64,000 nt of DNA. Origin: Roseibium sp. (GTDB lineage Bacteria; Pseudomonadota; Alphaproteobacteria; Rhizobiales; Stappiaceae). Position numbers and translations under genes: made by a program. The stretch is taken from NCBI GenBank assembly GCA_017643215.1, contig JAEPNV010000001.1, positions 496,001-560,000 on the forward strand. The letters are read 5' to 3'. Positions 17,458-26,032 of this stretch are shown in pieces. The notes under the pieces are model-generated. The model was not told the origin of the DNA, ran no database searches, and was given only the letters and a program-made list of their open reading frames with translations. Positions within the stretch are counted from its first letter, which is position 1, and each line of letters opens with the position of its first letter.

Positions 17458-18831
17458 ATGGCCCGTGATACGGTCGATGCCACGCCAATTGAAAGTCTTT
17501 CCGAACTTGCCGCGACACTGGAGGCCGGGTGTAAGCCCGATGACGACTTTCGCATCGGAACGGAGCACGAAAAATTCGGCTTTCGGCTGTCGGACCTGAA
17601 GCCGATCCCCTATCACGGCGCCGACGGCGTTAAAGCCGTCCTGAGCGGCATGGAAACCCTGCTTGGCTGGGAGCGGATCGAAGACGCGGGCAACATCATC
17701 GGTCTGGCCGATCCGGACGGCGGCGGGGCCATTTCAATCGAGCCGGGCGGGCAGTTCGAATTGTCCGGTGCACCGCTCGACAGCCTTCATGAGACCTGCC
17801 GCGAAGCGAATGCCCATCTTGCCCATGTCCAGCAGGTCGCCGAGCCTCTGGGGATCGGTTTTTTAGGGATTGGCATGGCCCCGACCTGGCAGCGCAAAGA
17901 CATGCCAGTCATGCCGAAATCCCGCTACGACATCATGACCCGCTATATGCCGAAAGTCGGCAGCCTCGGCCTCGACATGATGTACCGCACGTCGACCATT
18001 CAGGTGAATCTGGACTTTTCATCGGAAGCCGACATGGTGCAAAAAATGCGGGTCGGTCTTGCGCTTCAGCCGATCGCGACCGCGATATTCGCCAATTCGC
18101 CGTTCACGGACGGGCAGCCGAATGGGTTCAAGTCCTTCCGTGCCCAGATCTGGACCGACACCGATGCTGACCGGACCGGCGATATGCCGTTTGCGTTCGA
18201 GACCGGATTCGGATTTCAGCGCTATGTCGAATGGGCGATCGATGTGCCGATGTATTTCGTCAAGCGCGGCGAGACCTACTATGACGTGACCGGAACAACG
18301 TTCCGGGCCTTCATGAACGGCGCACTGGACGGCAAGGTCCCCGATGCCCGTCCTACGCTCGGCGATTGGAACAATCACCTTTCGACACTCTTTCCCGACG
18401 TCCGGCTGAAGAAATACATCGAGATGCGCGGTGCGGACGGCGGACCCTGGCGGCGGATTTGCGCTCTACCGGCGTTCTGGGTCGGGCTTTTGTATGACCG
18501 CGGCGTGCTCGATCAGGCATGGCAATTGGTGAAGGACTGGACGGCCGAGGAACGGGCGGACCTTCGCAGACATGTCCCGCGTCACGCTTTGGATACGCCT
18601 TTTCGAAATGGCAAGGTTCTGGATGTTGCGCGCGAGGCGCTTGCACTGGCGCAGGACGGGCTGAAACGCCGCGCCAGGCTGAGTGATGGTGATCTCGATG
18701 AGCGGGTCCATCTTGCGCCGATCGACGAAGGTCTGGCCGCCGGATTGTGTCCGGCCGACGTTCTTCTGCAGCGGTACAACGGCGCTTGGAAAAAGGACCT
18801 TAGTCAGGTTTTTAACGACTACGCGTATTGA
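17458..18831 (+). CDS. gshA: Glutamate-cysteine ligase, plant/alphaproteobacterial type
   Basis: 457 residues from the ATG at 17458, preceded by AAGGAC. The frame is open upstream to 17284, but that part has no conserved residues. Diagnostic motifs are FRIGTEHEKFGF near the N terminus, EPGGQFELSGAPL around residue 105, MPKSRYDIMTRYM and MYRTSTIQVNLDF. It catalyses the first step of glutathione synthesis in the cytoplasm. This is the single-domain plant-like class rather than the E. coli type. Confidence 0.95.
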   Translation: MARDTVDATPIESLSELAATLEAGCKPDDDFRIGTEHEKFGFRLSDLKPIPYHGADGVKAVLSGMETLLGWERIEDAGNIIGLADPDGGGAISIEPGGQFELSGAPLDSLHETCREANAHLAHVQQVAEPLGIGFLGIGMAPTWQRKDMPVMPKSRYDIMTRYMPKVGSLGLDMMYRTSTIQVNLDFSSEADMVQKMRVGLALQPIATAIFANSPFTDGQPNGFKSFRAQIWTDTDADRTGDMPFAFETGFGFQRYVEWAIDVPMYFVKRGETYYDVTGTTFRAFMNGALDGKVPDARPTLGDWNNHLSTLFPDVRLKKYIEMRGADGGPWRRICALPAFWVGLLYDRGVLDQAWQLVKDWTAEERADLRRHVPRHALDTPFRNGKVLDVAREALALAQDGLKRRARLSDGDLDERVHLAPIDEGLAAGLCPADVLLQRYNGAWKKDLSQVFNDYAY

Positions 18832-19025
18832 AACCGGAGAGCTGCGGCACTTTGGCAGGCGGCCGCTTATGCGCGCGATTTGACCTTCGCGGGCAGAGCG
18901 TTGATCATGAAGCCACAGGTGGATCCAAAGGTCACGGGGTCTGAACCGGAGCGAGGCGGTGTTCGGCCGCGTCTGCATCTCCTGGTCAGATCGTGATCAC
19001 GTGGATCGAAACACGAGGCGATGTG

Positions 19026-19829
19026 ATGTCCGGGACGTTAGCAACGATCTTCCCCTTTGACTATGTCGGGATCGCCGAGGATATGCGCCACCGGTTCGGC
19101 TGGGCGGACCAGGACCTGGCCAGCGCGATGGCGCAGTTGCTGCCGGCTGCCATGACCGGCTTTCGTCACTTCGGGGGACTGCAGGCGGCGGCGCCACCCA
19201 GCCCCGGTCCCGCCGATTGGCTGGCGATGTCGCCGTTTTTTGGCGCCGGTTTCGCGCCTTTCGGATCCGCCGCACCGCCGGATACGTTGACGTTTTTTTA
19301 TGGCCCCGAGCCGGTCCGGAACATGGTGGCCGACCACATCGCCACGGTGACGGGGCTGCAAAAGGAAGCCATCGCGGAGATGATGCCGGTCGCTGCGACC
19401 CTGGCTATGGGGCAAATGGCAAGACCTTATCTGCCCGGGCCGGCACAGGACATGCTGGATGCCTTCATGCGTGGATTTGCCCGGGGCCGGCCGAAGCCGC
19501 GGCCCGGGCCGGCGGATTATTTTCAAGGGTATACGGATGCAATGACCGCGTTCTGGTCGGCCTTCTTGAGACCGAATCTAGGGTCCCAGGACGCGCCGCC
19601 GGCCGACGCGGAAGTCCAGACCGATGAAGCCGAAGCGGCTGACGATACCTCTGAGGAAACACCCGATCAGCCCCCCCCGGAACAGGCGCCTTCGGAATTC
19701 GAGACCTTGATTTCCGGCTGGATGGCGGCTGGACGGGATTTGCAGTCGTCCCAGTTCAAAGCATTTGACAGCCTGTTTGAAAAGGCGGCCAAGGACGTGG
19801 CGAAGGACACGCCATCGCAAGACCTTTAA
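19026..19829 (+). CDS. DUF937-like uncharacterised protein
   Basis: 267 residues from the ATG at 19026, with GAGG eight bases upstream. The stretch VRNMVADHIATVTGLQKEA followed by IAEMMPVAATLAMGQM resembles the DUF937 pattern (replicate, self-associating helices). The region around residues 195-225 is acidic and Pro-rich (DADEAEAADDTSEETPDQ-like composition), probably disordered, before a helical C terminus. No signal peptide or membrane span. Function unknown. The DUF937 link is by eye and should be checked by profile search. Confidence 0.6.
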   Translation: MSGTLATIFPFDYVGIAEDMRHRFGWADQDLASAMAQLLPAAMTGFRHFGGLQAAAPPSPGPADWLAMSPFFGAGFAPFGSAAPPDTLTFFYGPEPVRNMVADHIATVTGLQKEAIAEMMPVAATLAMGQMARPYLPGPAQDMLDAFMRGFARGRPKPRPGPADYFQGYTDAMTAFWSAFLRPNLGSQDAPPADAEVQTDEAEAADDTSEETPDQPPPEQAPSEFETLISGWMAAGRDLQSSQFKAFDSLFEKAAKDVAKDTPSQDL

Positions 19830-19856
19830 AAAAAGGCCCGCCGGGGGCGGCGGGCC
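19828..19856 (-). terminator. Intrinsic terminator of the DUF1127 gene
   Basis: A perfect 9-bp GC stem (19835-19843 and 19848-19856) with a 4-nt loop is followed on the minus strand by seven T (the A run at 19828-19834). It lies about 50 bp past the DUF1127 stop. The T tract overlaps the stop codon of the convergent DUF937-like gene. On the plus strand there is no T run. Confidence 0.85.
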
Positions 19857-19905
19857 AGTCAGGTGTCGGACCGAGGGCCGACAGGGGCTGCGATCAAATT
19901 TGCCG

Positions 19906-20247
19906 TTAAGCCGCGGCTTTCGTGATGGTCCGCGGATCCGGTTTGCGGGAGGCCGGTGCCATTGGCACGGGTGTGATCGTCCGTGGTCCGTCAGTCTTGC
20001 GGCCGGTCACAAAACGGTCGAGCGATTTTTCCAGAGCCCACGCGCTCAAAAGAATGGTCGGGTCGGTAAAAAGCGGTTGGCGGTAGGCCCGTCGAACGTC
20101 GTCCCGCGTCAGGCCGATGTCCTTCAACTGTGCGTCTGTCAGGCCATGGAGGCTGTTGGCCTGCCGGCGATGGCGCACCGCGCGCCATGCACCCGTCAGC
20201 AGGGTCAGGGGGACACGGGTCCATCCGATGCTTTTGAGATGTAACAT
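19906..20247 (-). CDS. DUF1127 (YjiS-like) small arginine-rich protein
   Basis: 113 residues. The DUF1127 core RRQANSLHGLTDAQLKDIGLTRDDVRRA is at ~27-54, with a longer C-terminal tail than the usual 45-70-residue members. The ATG at 20247 has AGGAGA upstream. In other alphaproteobacteria DUF1127 proteins are small, basic, possibly RNA-binding, and several are activated by the LysR regulator VtlR/LsrB. A regulator of exactly that type is encoded divergently next door. An intrinsic terminator follows at 19828-19856. Confidence 0.85.
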   Translation of the reverse strand: MLHLKSIGWTRVPLTLLTGAWRAVRHRRQANSLHGLTDAQLKDIGLTRDDVRRAYRQPLFTDPTILLSAWALEKSLDRFVTGRKTDGPRTITPVPMAPASRKPDPRTITKAAA

Positions 20248-20343
20248 GGCAAAGTTCTCCTGTTAGCCGGCGAAGCTCTTTCGACGGCTTGTTCCTGGCC
20301 GGATATCGGCTCAGCGTTGTTTGGAACGATTTGAAGATGGCGG

Positions 20344-20382
20344 ATCTCATTTCATAATTCCAACGAATGTTTGTTATGAGAT
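20344..20382. promoter_or_regulatory. Candidate LysR operator between DUF1127 gene and LysR gene
   Basis: Nested inverted repeats lie in the divergent intergenic region: outer arms ATCTCAT (20344-20350) and ATGAGAT (20376-20382), inner arms TCATAA (20352-20357) and TTATGA (20374-20379). AT-rich interrupted dyads of this type are common LysR operators. The site is about 100 bp from the DUF1127 start and 75 bp from the LysR start. Confidence 0.5.
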
Positions 20383-20455
20383 TTATCGTTTCCTGTGATA
20401 TATCGCGGGCAGCGGGATGGCAGCCCGTTGCCGTCGTTGCCGGGAGTGCAGGAAA

Positions 20456-21331
20456 ATGCTGGATCTCGATCAGCTCAGGACATTTGTCGCGATCGCCGAA
20501 TGCGGCAGTTTCACCCGCGCGGCCGAAAGCGTGCACAAGACCCAGTCGGCGGTGTCCATGCAGATGCGCCGCCTTGAGGAACGGATCGGGCGGCCGATTT
20601 TCGTGCGGGACGGGCGTTTGTCGCGGCTGACCGAACATGGCGAACGTCTCTTGCACTACGCCCGGCGGCTTGTGCAATTGAATGATGAGACGCTCGCCGC
20701 CTTCGATGACACGGAACTGGCTGGCCTGGTCCGGCTCGGCACGCCTGATGATTATGCCGATCGTTTCCTGCCGGAGATCCTGGCACGGTTTTCACGGTCC
20801 AATCCGCGCGCCGAGGTCAGCGTGGTCTGCGCGCCGACGCCCGAACTCGTCAACTATCTCGCCGAAGGCGAGTTGGACGTGGCGATCATTACCCATGTGC
20901 ACAAAAAGGGGCGGAAGGGTGTTGAGGTGATCAGACGCGAACCGCTTTTGTGGGTGGTTTCCGCCCGACATGCAGTGGAAAACGAAGACCCGCTGCCGCT
21001 CGCCTTGGGCCGGGCGACATGCGATTGGCGCAAGGCGGCGCAAAGCGCGCTCGATCAGGCCGGGCGGGACACCCGGCTGCTGTATTCGAGCTGGAACTCA
21101 ACAGCGGTGGGCGCGGCGGTGCTGGCGGGGCTGGCCGTTTCCGTGCTGCCGGAATCGGCTTTGCGGCCCGGAATGCGGGTCCTGTGCGAGGCCGACGGAT
21201 TTCCCCGCCTTCCCGATTGCGAGATCGGATTGATCCGCTCCTGGCGGCACAACACCGCCGTGACGGATGCGCTCGTGGAACACATCATTTCGTCCCTCGA
21301 CAACCTGACGGTCGCGAAACTGGCCGGGTAG
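20456..21331 (+). CDS. LysR-family regulator, LsrB/VtlR type
   Basis: 291 residues from the ATG at 20456 (SD GCAGGAAA). The N-terminal winged helix-turn-helix reads LDQLRTFVAIAECGSFTRAAESVHKTQSAVSMQMRR in two overlapping parts. The effector domain contains LGTPDDYADRFLPEILARFSRSNP, then LALGRATCDWRKAA and GLAVSVLPESALRPGMRVL. These segments match my recollection of LsrB/VtlR, a global regulator of envelope, redox and virulence functions in Rhizobiales. A Cys (ATCDW) lies where a redox-active Cys is described in LsrB. It is divergent from the DUF1127 gene, the class of target VtlR activates in Brucella and Agrobacterium. Confidence 0.88.
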   Translation: MLDLDQLRTFVAIAECGSFTRAAESVHKTQSAVSMQMRRLEERIGRPIFVRDGRLSRLTEHGERLLHYARRLVQLNDETLAAFDDTELAGLVRLGTPDDYADRFLPEILARFSRSNPRAEVSVVCAPTPELVNYLAEGELDVAIITHVHKKGRKGVEVIRREPLLWVVSARHAVENEDPLPLALGRATCDWRKAAQSALDQAGRDTRLLYSSWNSTAVGAAVLAGLAVSVLPESALRPGMRVLCEADGFPRLPDCEIGLIRSWRHNTAVTDALVEHIISSLDNLTVAKLAG

Positions 21332-21477
21332 GCGCGTCTTGCACGGATATTGGGCCGGCCCGGTTGCCGGCCTTGCATCGTTTGAAATCTCAATTCTGTT
21401 GATGTAAATTGCCCTAAATCATCGTGTCCCGTTATTTATGGCGTTATGAACGAGCCTGTCGGTCCCGGGAGCTTTCC

Positions 21478-22359
21478 ATGAGCCATGCGCTTGATATCGA
21501 CCAACTGCGCACGTTCCTGGCGATCGCCGAACTGGGCAGCTTCACCAAAGCCGGCGAAGCGGTGCACAAAACCCAATCGGCGGTTTCGATGCAGATGCGG
21601 CGCCTGGAGGAGCGGGTCGGACGCCCGATCTTCGCCAAGGACGGCCGCCAATCCCGGCTGACAGAAGATGGCCAGCGGCTGGTCGAATACGCGCGCCGCA
21701 TGATTCTGCTGAACGACGAGACAATTGCCGCTTTCAGCCACCAAGGTGAAGTCAGGCATGTCGAATTCGGCATGCCCGATGATTATGCCGACCGGTTGAT
21801 GCCGCAGGTTCTGGGGGCGTTCAACCGGCTCAATCCGTCGATTGAGGTTCAGGTGGAATGCACATCCAGCTCGAAGCTTCACGAGTTAATCCGGCAGGGT
21901 CATATCGATGTTGCGGTGGTCACATCGGCCGACAAGGGTGAGGTGCGCGGTGAGGTTATCCGGCGCGAACCGTTGTATTGGGTGACGTCGCACCAGCATT
22001 GCGCCCATACCATGGACGTTGTGCGCCTGGCGTTGGGGCCGGCATCGTGTAGCTGGCGGCGGATGTCGATGGAGGCGCTCGATCGTGCAGGGCGGCGCTA
22101 TTCGGTTGCTTACACCAGCGACAGTGCGGCAGCCCTCGTCGGCGCCGTGCACGCCGGACTGGCGATCTCCGTGTTCCCGGAAAGTGCGATCCGCGAAGGC
22201 ATGCGCATTCTGGATGAGAAGGATGGATTCCCCGCGCTGCCCGATTGCGACATTACGCTGCTGCGGTCCGAAACGGCGCGTCAGCCGATGCATGACGCGC
22301 TGTGCAATCACCTGATCGCCGCCATCGGCAACGTCACGAGCCAGATGGCGGCCGAATAA
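21478..22359 (+). CDS. LysR-family regulator, tandem paralogue of the LsrB/VtlR-type gene
   Basis: 293 residues from the ATG at 21478. Nearly every landmark of the preceding gene is repeated: DQLRTFLAIAELGSFTKAGE, VHKTQSAVSMQMRRLEER, PDDYADRLMPQVLGAFNRLNP, VIRREPLYWV, LALGPASCSWRR, and DGFPALPDCDI near the end. It is clearly a diverged tandem duplicate 146 bp downstream, same strand. The equivalent Cys (ASCSW) is kept. The effector-binding half differs more than the DNA-binding half, so the two may recognise related operators but different signals. Confidence 0.88.
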   Translation: MSHALDIDQLRTFLAIAELGSFTKAGEAVHKTQSAVSMQMRRLEERVGRPIFAKDGRQSRLTEDGQRLVEYARRMILLNDETIAAFSHQGEVRHVEFGMPDDYADRLMPQVLGAFNRLNPSIEVQVECTSSSKLHELIRQGHIDVAVVTSADKGEVRGEVIRREPLYWVTSHQHCAHTMDVVRLALGPASCSWRRMSMEALDRAGRRYSVAYTSDSAAALVGAVHAGLAISVFPESAIREGMRILDEKDGFPALPDCDITLLRSETARQPMHDALCNHLIAAIGNVTSQMAAE

Positions 22360-22395
22360 CGGTTAGCGAAGGCCGCACGCACGGGTCCGGGCGCG

Positions 22396-23310
22396 TTACC
22401 TGCGTAGCATGATCAAATTGCCGGCCAGGACGAAACCCAGTCCCGCAAGGGCGGTGGGCGTCCACTGATACCCTTCAAAGATCGTCGAAACGCCGAGCGC
22501 GACCACGGGAAACAGCACGGTGACATACCCGGCCCGGGCGGATCCGATGCGCCCGAGCAGCGTTAGATAAGCGCCAAACGCGATCACCGATGCAACAAGT
22601 GCCAGATAGATCAGGCTCCCGAGATAGGTGAGCGTGACGTCAACGGCAAAGCTGTTGCCTTTGACGAGACAAAACAGTCCCAGCAGCCCGGCACTATACA
22701 CCATGCCCCATGTCGTTGCGGGTGTCACACCGATACCGGCTTCTTGTGTGGCGGCCGACAGCATGTTGCCGAGACAAAAGGACAACGTGCCCAAAACGCA
22801 AAACGCCAATCCGGCGGCGGCGCCCATGTTGATCTCCGCACCCATGATCTGCGGCCAGAACATCAGCGCGACACCGGCAAAACCGAGCGCGCCGGCGAAC
22901 AGCATCGAACCGCCCGGGCGCTGGCCGAACAACAGGAAGCTGAGCAGGAGATTGAAAATCGACGCCGTTGAGAAAATCACCGCGAGCAGGCCCGACGGAA
23001 TGTAGCCAGCGCCATAATAAAACAGGGTGAAGTTCGTCGAGAACATGAGCGCCCCCAAACCGGCGAACCGCAGATGGGCCGTCCACGGAAAGCCAAGGGC
23101 GTTGCCGCGAAAGCGGCTCCAGGCGACCATGACGGCGGCAGCCAGGACAAACCGCCAGAACACGGAGACCTCCGGCGGCACGGGGCCGACCTGCCCCTTC
23201 ATGGCAATCCAGCTGAAGCCCCACGCAAACACCGTTGCACCATAAAGGCCGAAATCTCCGGCGGACAGGCCAGGGGAGCGCGAACGCGGCAGGGAGGCGG
23301 CTAACGACAT
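22396..23310 (-). CDS. EamA/DMT-family transporter
   Basis: 304 residues with ten predicted membrane spans in two EamA repeats. The first starts GLYGATVFAWGFSWIAMKGQVG, the second near GAAAGLAFCVLGTLSFCLGN. Drug/metabolite transporters of this class export small metabolites such as amino acids, and the substrate is not readable. The ATG at 23310 was chosen over the GTG at 23343. It converges on the LysR paralogue. Confidence 0.88.
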   Translation of the reverse strand: MSLAASLPRSRSPGLSAGDFGLYGATVFAWGFSWIAMKGQVGPVPPEVSVFWRFVLAAAVMVAWSRFRGNALGFPWTAHLRFAGLGALMFSTNFTLFYYGAGYIPSGLLAVIFSTASIFNLLLSFLLFGQRPGGSMLFAGALGFAGVALMFWPQIMGAEINMGAAAGLAFCVLGTLSFCLGNMLSAATQEAGIGVTPATTWGMVYSAGLLGLFCLVKGNSFAVDVTLTYLGSLIYLALVASVIAFGAYLTLLGRIGSARAGYVTVLFPVVALGVSTIFEGYQWTPTALAGLGFVLAGNLIMLRR

Positions 23311-23438
23311 GGGTGGTCCGGTCAAGGATTTGGAATGCCGCACTGTGCCTTCAAATTGCGATCGCCGCCAATGATTGTTCTTGATCCATCAATCAGGAAC
23401 AGGAATGAATCATCCCGCGAGATTTGCGGGCCGTTTGT

Positions 23439-24071
23439 TCAACCTGAGAGGCTTTCATGCCAATTGGGTTTGTATCCGGCCTTGAGCGCCGCGCAGATGG
23501 AAACAGGAGTGAGAACCTCGGCGGATGCGCCTGGCGCCACCCGCCGCGGCACGTCGTAACCGGTGAACGACCAGCGAAACAGATATCCGGCTTTGAGCGC
23601 ATGCGCTGCACCGTCGACCAGCACCATGGCCCCATCAGGGAGATCGTCGAGCCGGCTGGAGAATGTTCGCTTCAGCCGACCAACAAGCCGGTCGCCATGA
23701 AGTATCTTGTCCATGACATCCGCCGATGGCACCCGGTCCAAGTCGTTTCCCGATTGGAATGCGGCCTGGAAGCGTTTGGCATCGTCGCGCCGGCATTCAA
23801 AACAGGGCCGGTGGCCGGCGGCCAGCGCGGTGACCTCGTCGAGGAAAAACAGTTCCGTGTACCCGTCACCCATCACCGTTCTCTGTCGGCCCTTGAAGCG
23901 GGTGACACAACAGATCCATCGGCGTGAGGCCCATGGCCGGCCCATCAAGGTGCGTGTTTTGGGATCATGGATCTTGCCGCCCCGGTTGCCCATGAAATGA
24001 CCGCGGGCCGGTGTTGCGACAATGTCGCCGTCAGGCGTGACCCGGTTTTGCAGTGGCGCGCGCAGTGTCAT
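23439..24071 (-). CDS. Uncharacterised protein with an AGHRPCFECRR Cys motif
   Basis: 210 residues from the ATG at 24071. Conserved-looking blocks are VTPDGDIVATPARGHFMGNRGG near the N terminus, WICCVTRFKGRQR, YTELFFLDEVTALAAGHRPCFECRRD at ~85-110 and GYLFRWSFTGYDVP near the C terminus. The A-G-H-R-P-C-x-x-C-R pattern recalls zinc-binding Cys pairs in Ada-type and related domains, but the rest does not match Ada. No membrane span or signal peptide. Codon use and the divergent neighbour 79 bp away support a real gene. I do not recognise a characterised family. Confidence 0.65.
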   Translation of the reverse strand: MTLRAPLQNRVTPDGDIVATPARGHFMGNRGGKIHDPKTRTLMGRPWASRRWICCVTRFKGRQRTVMGDGYTELFFLDEVTALAAGHRPCFECRRDDAKRFQAAFQSGNDLDRVPSADVMDKILHGDRLVGRLKRTFSSRLDDLPDGAMVLVDGAAHALKAGYLFRWSFTGYDVPRRVAPGASAEVLTPVSICAALKAGYKPNWHESLSG

Positions 24072-24150
24072 TGGTTGCTGTCTCGACAGAAAAAGGGCAG
24101 ACACGATCGCGCACAGATTGAAATGGCAGCGATCTGGAGGGAAGAGGCTT

Positions 24151-24855
24151 TTGCGAATTCTTGTCATTCAAAACTACCCGGGCACGCCGCTCGGCGCGGT
24201 CGGCCGCGCCTTGGACGCGGCGGGCATTGGAACCCGGCTGGTCGCTGCGTACGACGGGGAGCCGGTGCCGGAACGTTTGTCGGATGAGATCGGGCTGGTG
24301 GTATTGGGCGGTGCCCAATCCGCGCTTGCCGATGCCGAGTATCCGTTTCTGCCCGCAGTCTGCGATCTGATCCGGACGGCACATGACCAGGACACGCCAA
24401 TCTTGGGGATTTGCCTCGGCGCACAGCTCATCGCCCGCGCGTTCGGCGGACAAAATGTGCTTGATCGAGCGGTCGAATTCGGCTGGCAGCATGTCAACGC
24501 GACGCCGGCCGGATGCACTGACCCGGTGATCGGCGCCATTGGCGCGGGCGCGCCGCTCTTTCACTGGCACACCGATACCGTGGAACTGCCGCCCGGCGCG
24601 GTACATCTGGCGTCAAGCGCACACACCCCGAACCAGGCGTTTCGATTGGGGCGGGCGACTTACGCCACCCAGTTTCATTTTGAAGTCGCCGAACCTGAGG
24701 CCCGGCAGTGGTCGTCGTCGTTCGCCGACGTGATCGCCCGACACACGCCCGATTGGCAAAGCCGCCTCGATGAGGAGGCGGCCAGGCATGCCCCGGACGC
24801 GGACCGGGCCGGTCTGTCCCTGGCACGGCGCTGGGTCCAGCTTTTGAGGGACTGA
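24151..24855 (+). CDS. Class I glutamine amidotransferase (GATase1-like)
   Basis: 234 residues from a TTG at 24151, which follows GGAGGGAAGAGG; no ATG lies near the conserved LRILVIQNYPGTPLGAVG start. The nucleophile Cys is in ILGICLGAQLIARAFGG and the His in TQFHFEV, with an acidic residue two positions later (E), so the triad appears complete. The protein resembles stand-alone GMP synthase-like amidotransferases often seen in amine or amino-acid metabolism. No synthetase partner is adjacent, so the acceptor is unknown. Confidence 0.8.
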   Translation: MRILVIQNYPGTPLGAVGRALDAAGIGTRLVAAYDGEPVPERLSDEIGLVVLGGAQSALADAEYPFLPAVCDLIRTAHDQDTPILGICLGAQLIARAFGGQNVLDRAVEFGWQHVNATPAGCTDPVIGAIGAGAPLFHWHTDTVELPPGAVHLASSAHTPNQAFRLGRATYATQFHFEVAEPEARQWSSSFADVIARHTPDWQSRLDEEAARHAPDADRAGLSLARRWVQLLRD

Positions 24856-24869
24856 CGGCAGGGCGCCCG

Positions 24870-26006
24870 TTACAGGATCAGGTTGTGGCGCCCGACCTTG
24901 GTGATATCGGTCTCTCCGCACAGGCCCATGGTAACATCGAGTTCCTTGTGCATGATCTCCAGTGTTTTCGTCACGCCCGCCTTGCCCATGGCGCCGAGGC
25001 CATAAATGTAGGCGCGGCCGATGAAGGTGCTCTTGGCACCCATGGCGATGGCCTTGAAGATGTCCTGTCCGGAACGGATGCCGCTGTCGACATGGATTTC
25101 GACCTGGTCGCCGACCGCGTCCACAATCTCGCGTAAAACGTCGAAACTTGCCAGCGCGCCGTCAAGCTGGCGGCCGCCGTGATTGGACACAACAATCGCA
25201 TCGGCACCCAGCCCCGCAGCGATCTTGGCGTCTTCCACGTCGTTGATCCCCTTGAGGATCAGCTTGCGGTCCCAGTGTTTCTTGACCCAGTCGACCGACG
25301 ACCAGTCGAGCGTCGGATCGAACTGGCCGGCGGTCCATTCAGCGAGGGAGGACATGTCACCCACGCCCGACACATGGCCGACGATGTTGCCGAAATCGCG
25401 GCGCTTGGTTTGCAGCATGTTCCAGCACCAGCGTGGTTTGAAGGCAAGATCCATAAGCACATGCGGCTTTGGCTTCGGCGGCGTGCTCAAGCCGTTCTTG
25501 ATGTCCCGGTGGCGCTGGCCGAGAACCTGAAGATCCAGCGTCAGGACAAGCGCCGAGCAGCCCGCATCATGAGCGCGTTTCATCAACGATTCAGAAAATC
25601 CCCGGTCGCGCATCACGTAGAGCTGAAACCAGAAGGGCTTTTTGGTGTGTTCGGCGACATCCTCGATGGAGCACACGCTCATGGTGGTCAGCGCGTAGGG
25701 CACGCCGAATTCCTCGGCGGCCTGGGCGGCCAGGATTTCCCCATCGGCATGCATCATGCCGGTCATGCCCACCGGCGCGAGGGCGACGGGCATGGTGACG
25801 TCCTCGCCGATCATTGTCGTCTTGACCGACCTGTTGTCGATGTTGACGGCCACCCGCTGGCGAAGCCGTTGGCGCTGATAGGCCGCCTCATTGTCATGGT
25901 AGGTGCTTTGTGTCCACGAGCCGGTGTCCGCATAGTCGTAGAACATTTTCGGCACCCGGCGCCGGGCGAGCGCTTGAAGGTCGGCGATGTCGGTAACGGT
26001 CGGCAT
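24870..26006 (-). CDS. FMN-dependent alpha-hydroxy acid dehydrogenase (LldD-like)
   Basis: 378 residues from the ATG at 26006. FMN-enzyme landmarks: YDYADTGSWTQ near the N terminus, PVALAPVGMTGMMHADGE, the catalytic His in VVSNHGGRQLDGALAS and VHVDSGIRSGQDIFKA. It oxidises L-2-hydroxy acids to 2-keto acids and passes electrons to the respiratory chain or oxygen. Lactate is the default guess; mandelate, glycolate and others are possible. It is the last gene of a nine-gene minus-strand operon and lies 26 bp after the FadR-type regulator, with an AATTGGATAA motif in that gap. Confidence 0.9.
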   Translation of the reverse strand: MPTVTDIADLQALARRRVPKMFYDYADTGSWTQSTYHDNEAAYQRQRLRQRVAVNIDNRSVKTTMIGEDVTMPVALAPVGMTGMMHADGEILAAQAAEEFGVPYALTTMSVCSIEDVAEHTKKPFWFQLYVMRDRGFSESLMKRAHDAGCSALVLTLDLQVLGQRHRDIKNGLSTPPKPKPHVLMDLAFKPRWCWNMLQTKRRDFGNIVGHVSGVGDMSSLAEWTAGQFDPTLDWSSVDWVKKHWDRKLILKGINDVEDAKIAAGLGADAIVVSNHGGRQLDGALASFDVLREIVDAVGDQVEIHVDSGIRSGQDIFKAIAMGAKSTFIGRAYIYGLGAMGKAGVTKTLEIMHKELDVTMGLCGETDITKVGRHNLIL

Positions 26007-26017
26007 GATCGGTTCCC

Positions 26018-26030
26018 AATTGGATAATTT
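26018..26030. promoter_or_regulatory. AATTGGATAA operator-like motif before the FMN dehydrogenase gene
   Basis: AATTGGATAATTT lies in the 26-bp gap between the regulator gene and the FMN dehydrogenase gene. The same decamer, on the opposite strand, occurs upstream of the regulator itself at 26896-26909. A shared AT-rich motif at both positions in this GC-rich region suggests an operator of the adjacent FadR-type protein. Confidence 0.45.
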
Positions 26031-26032
26031 GT

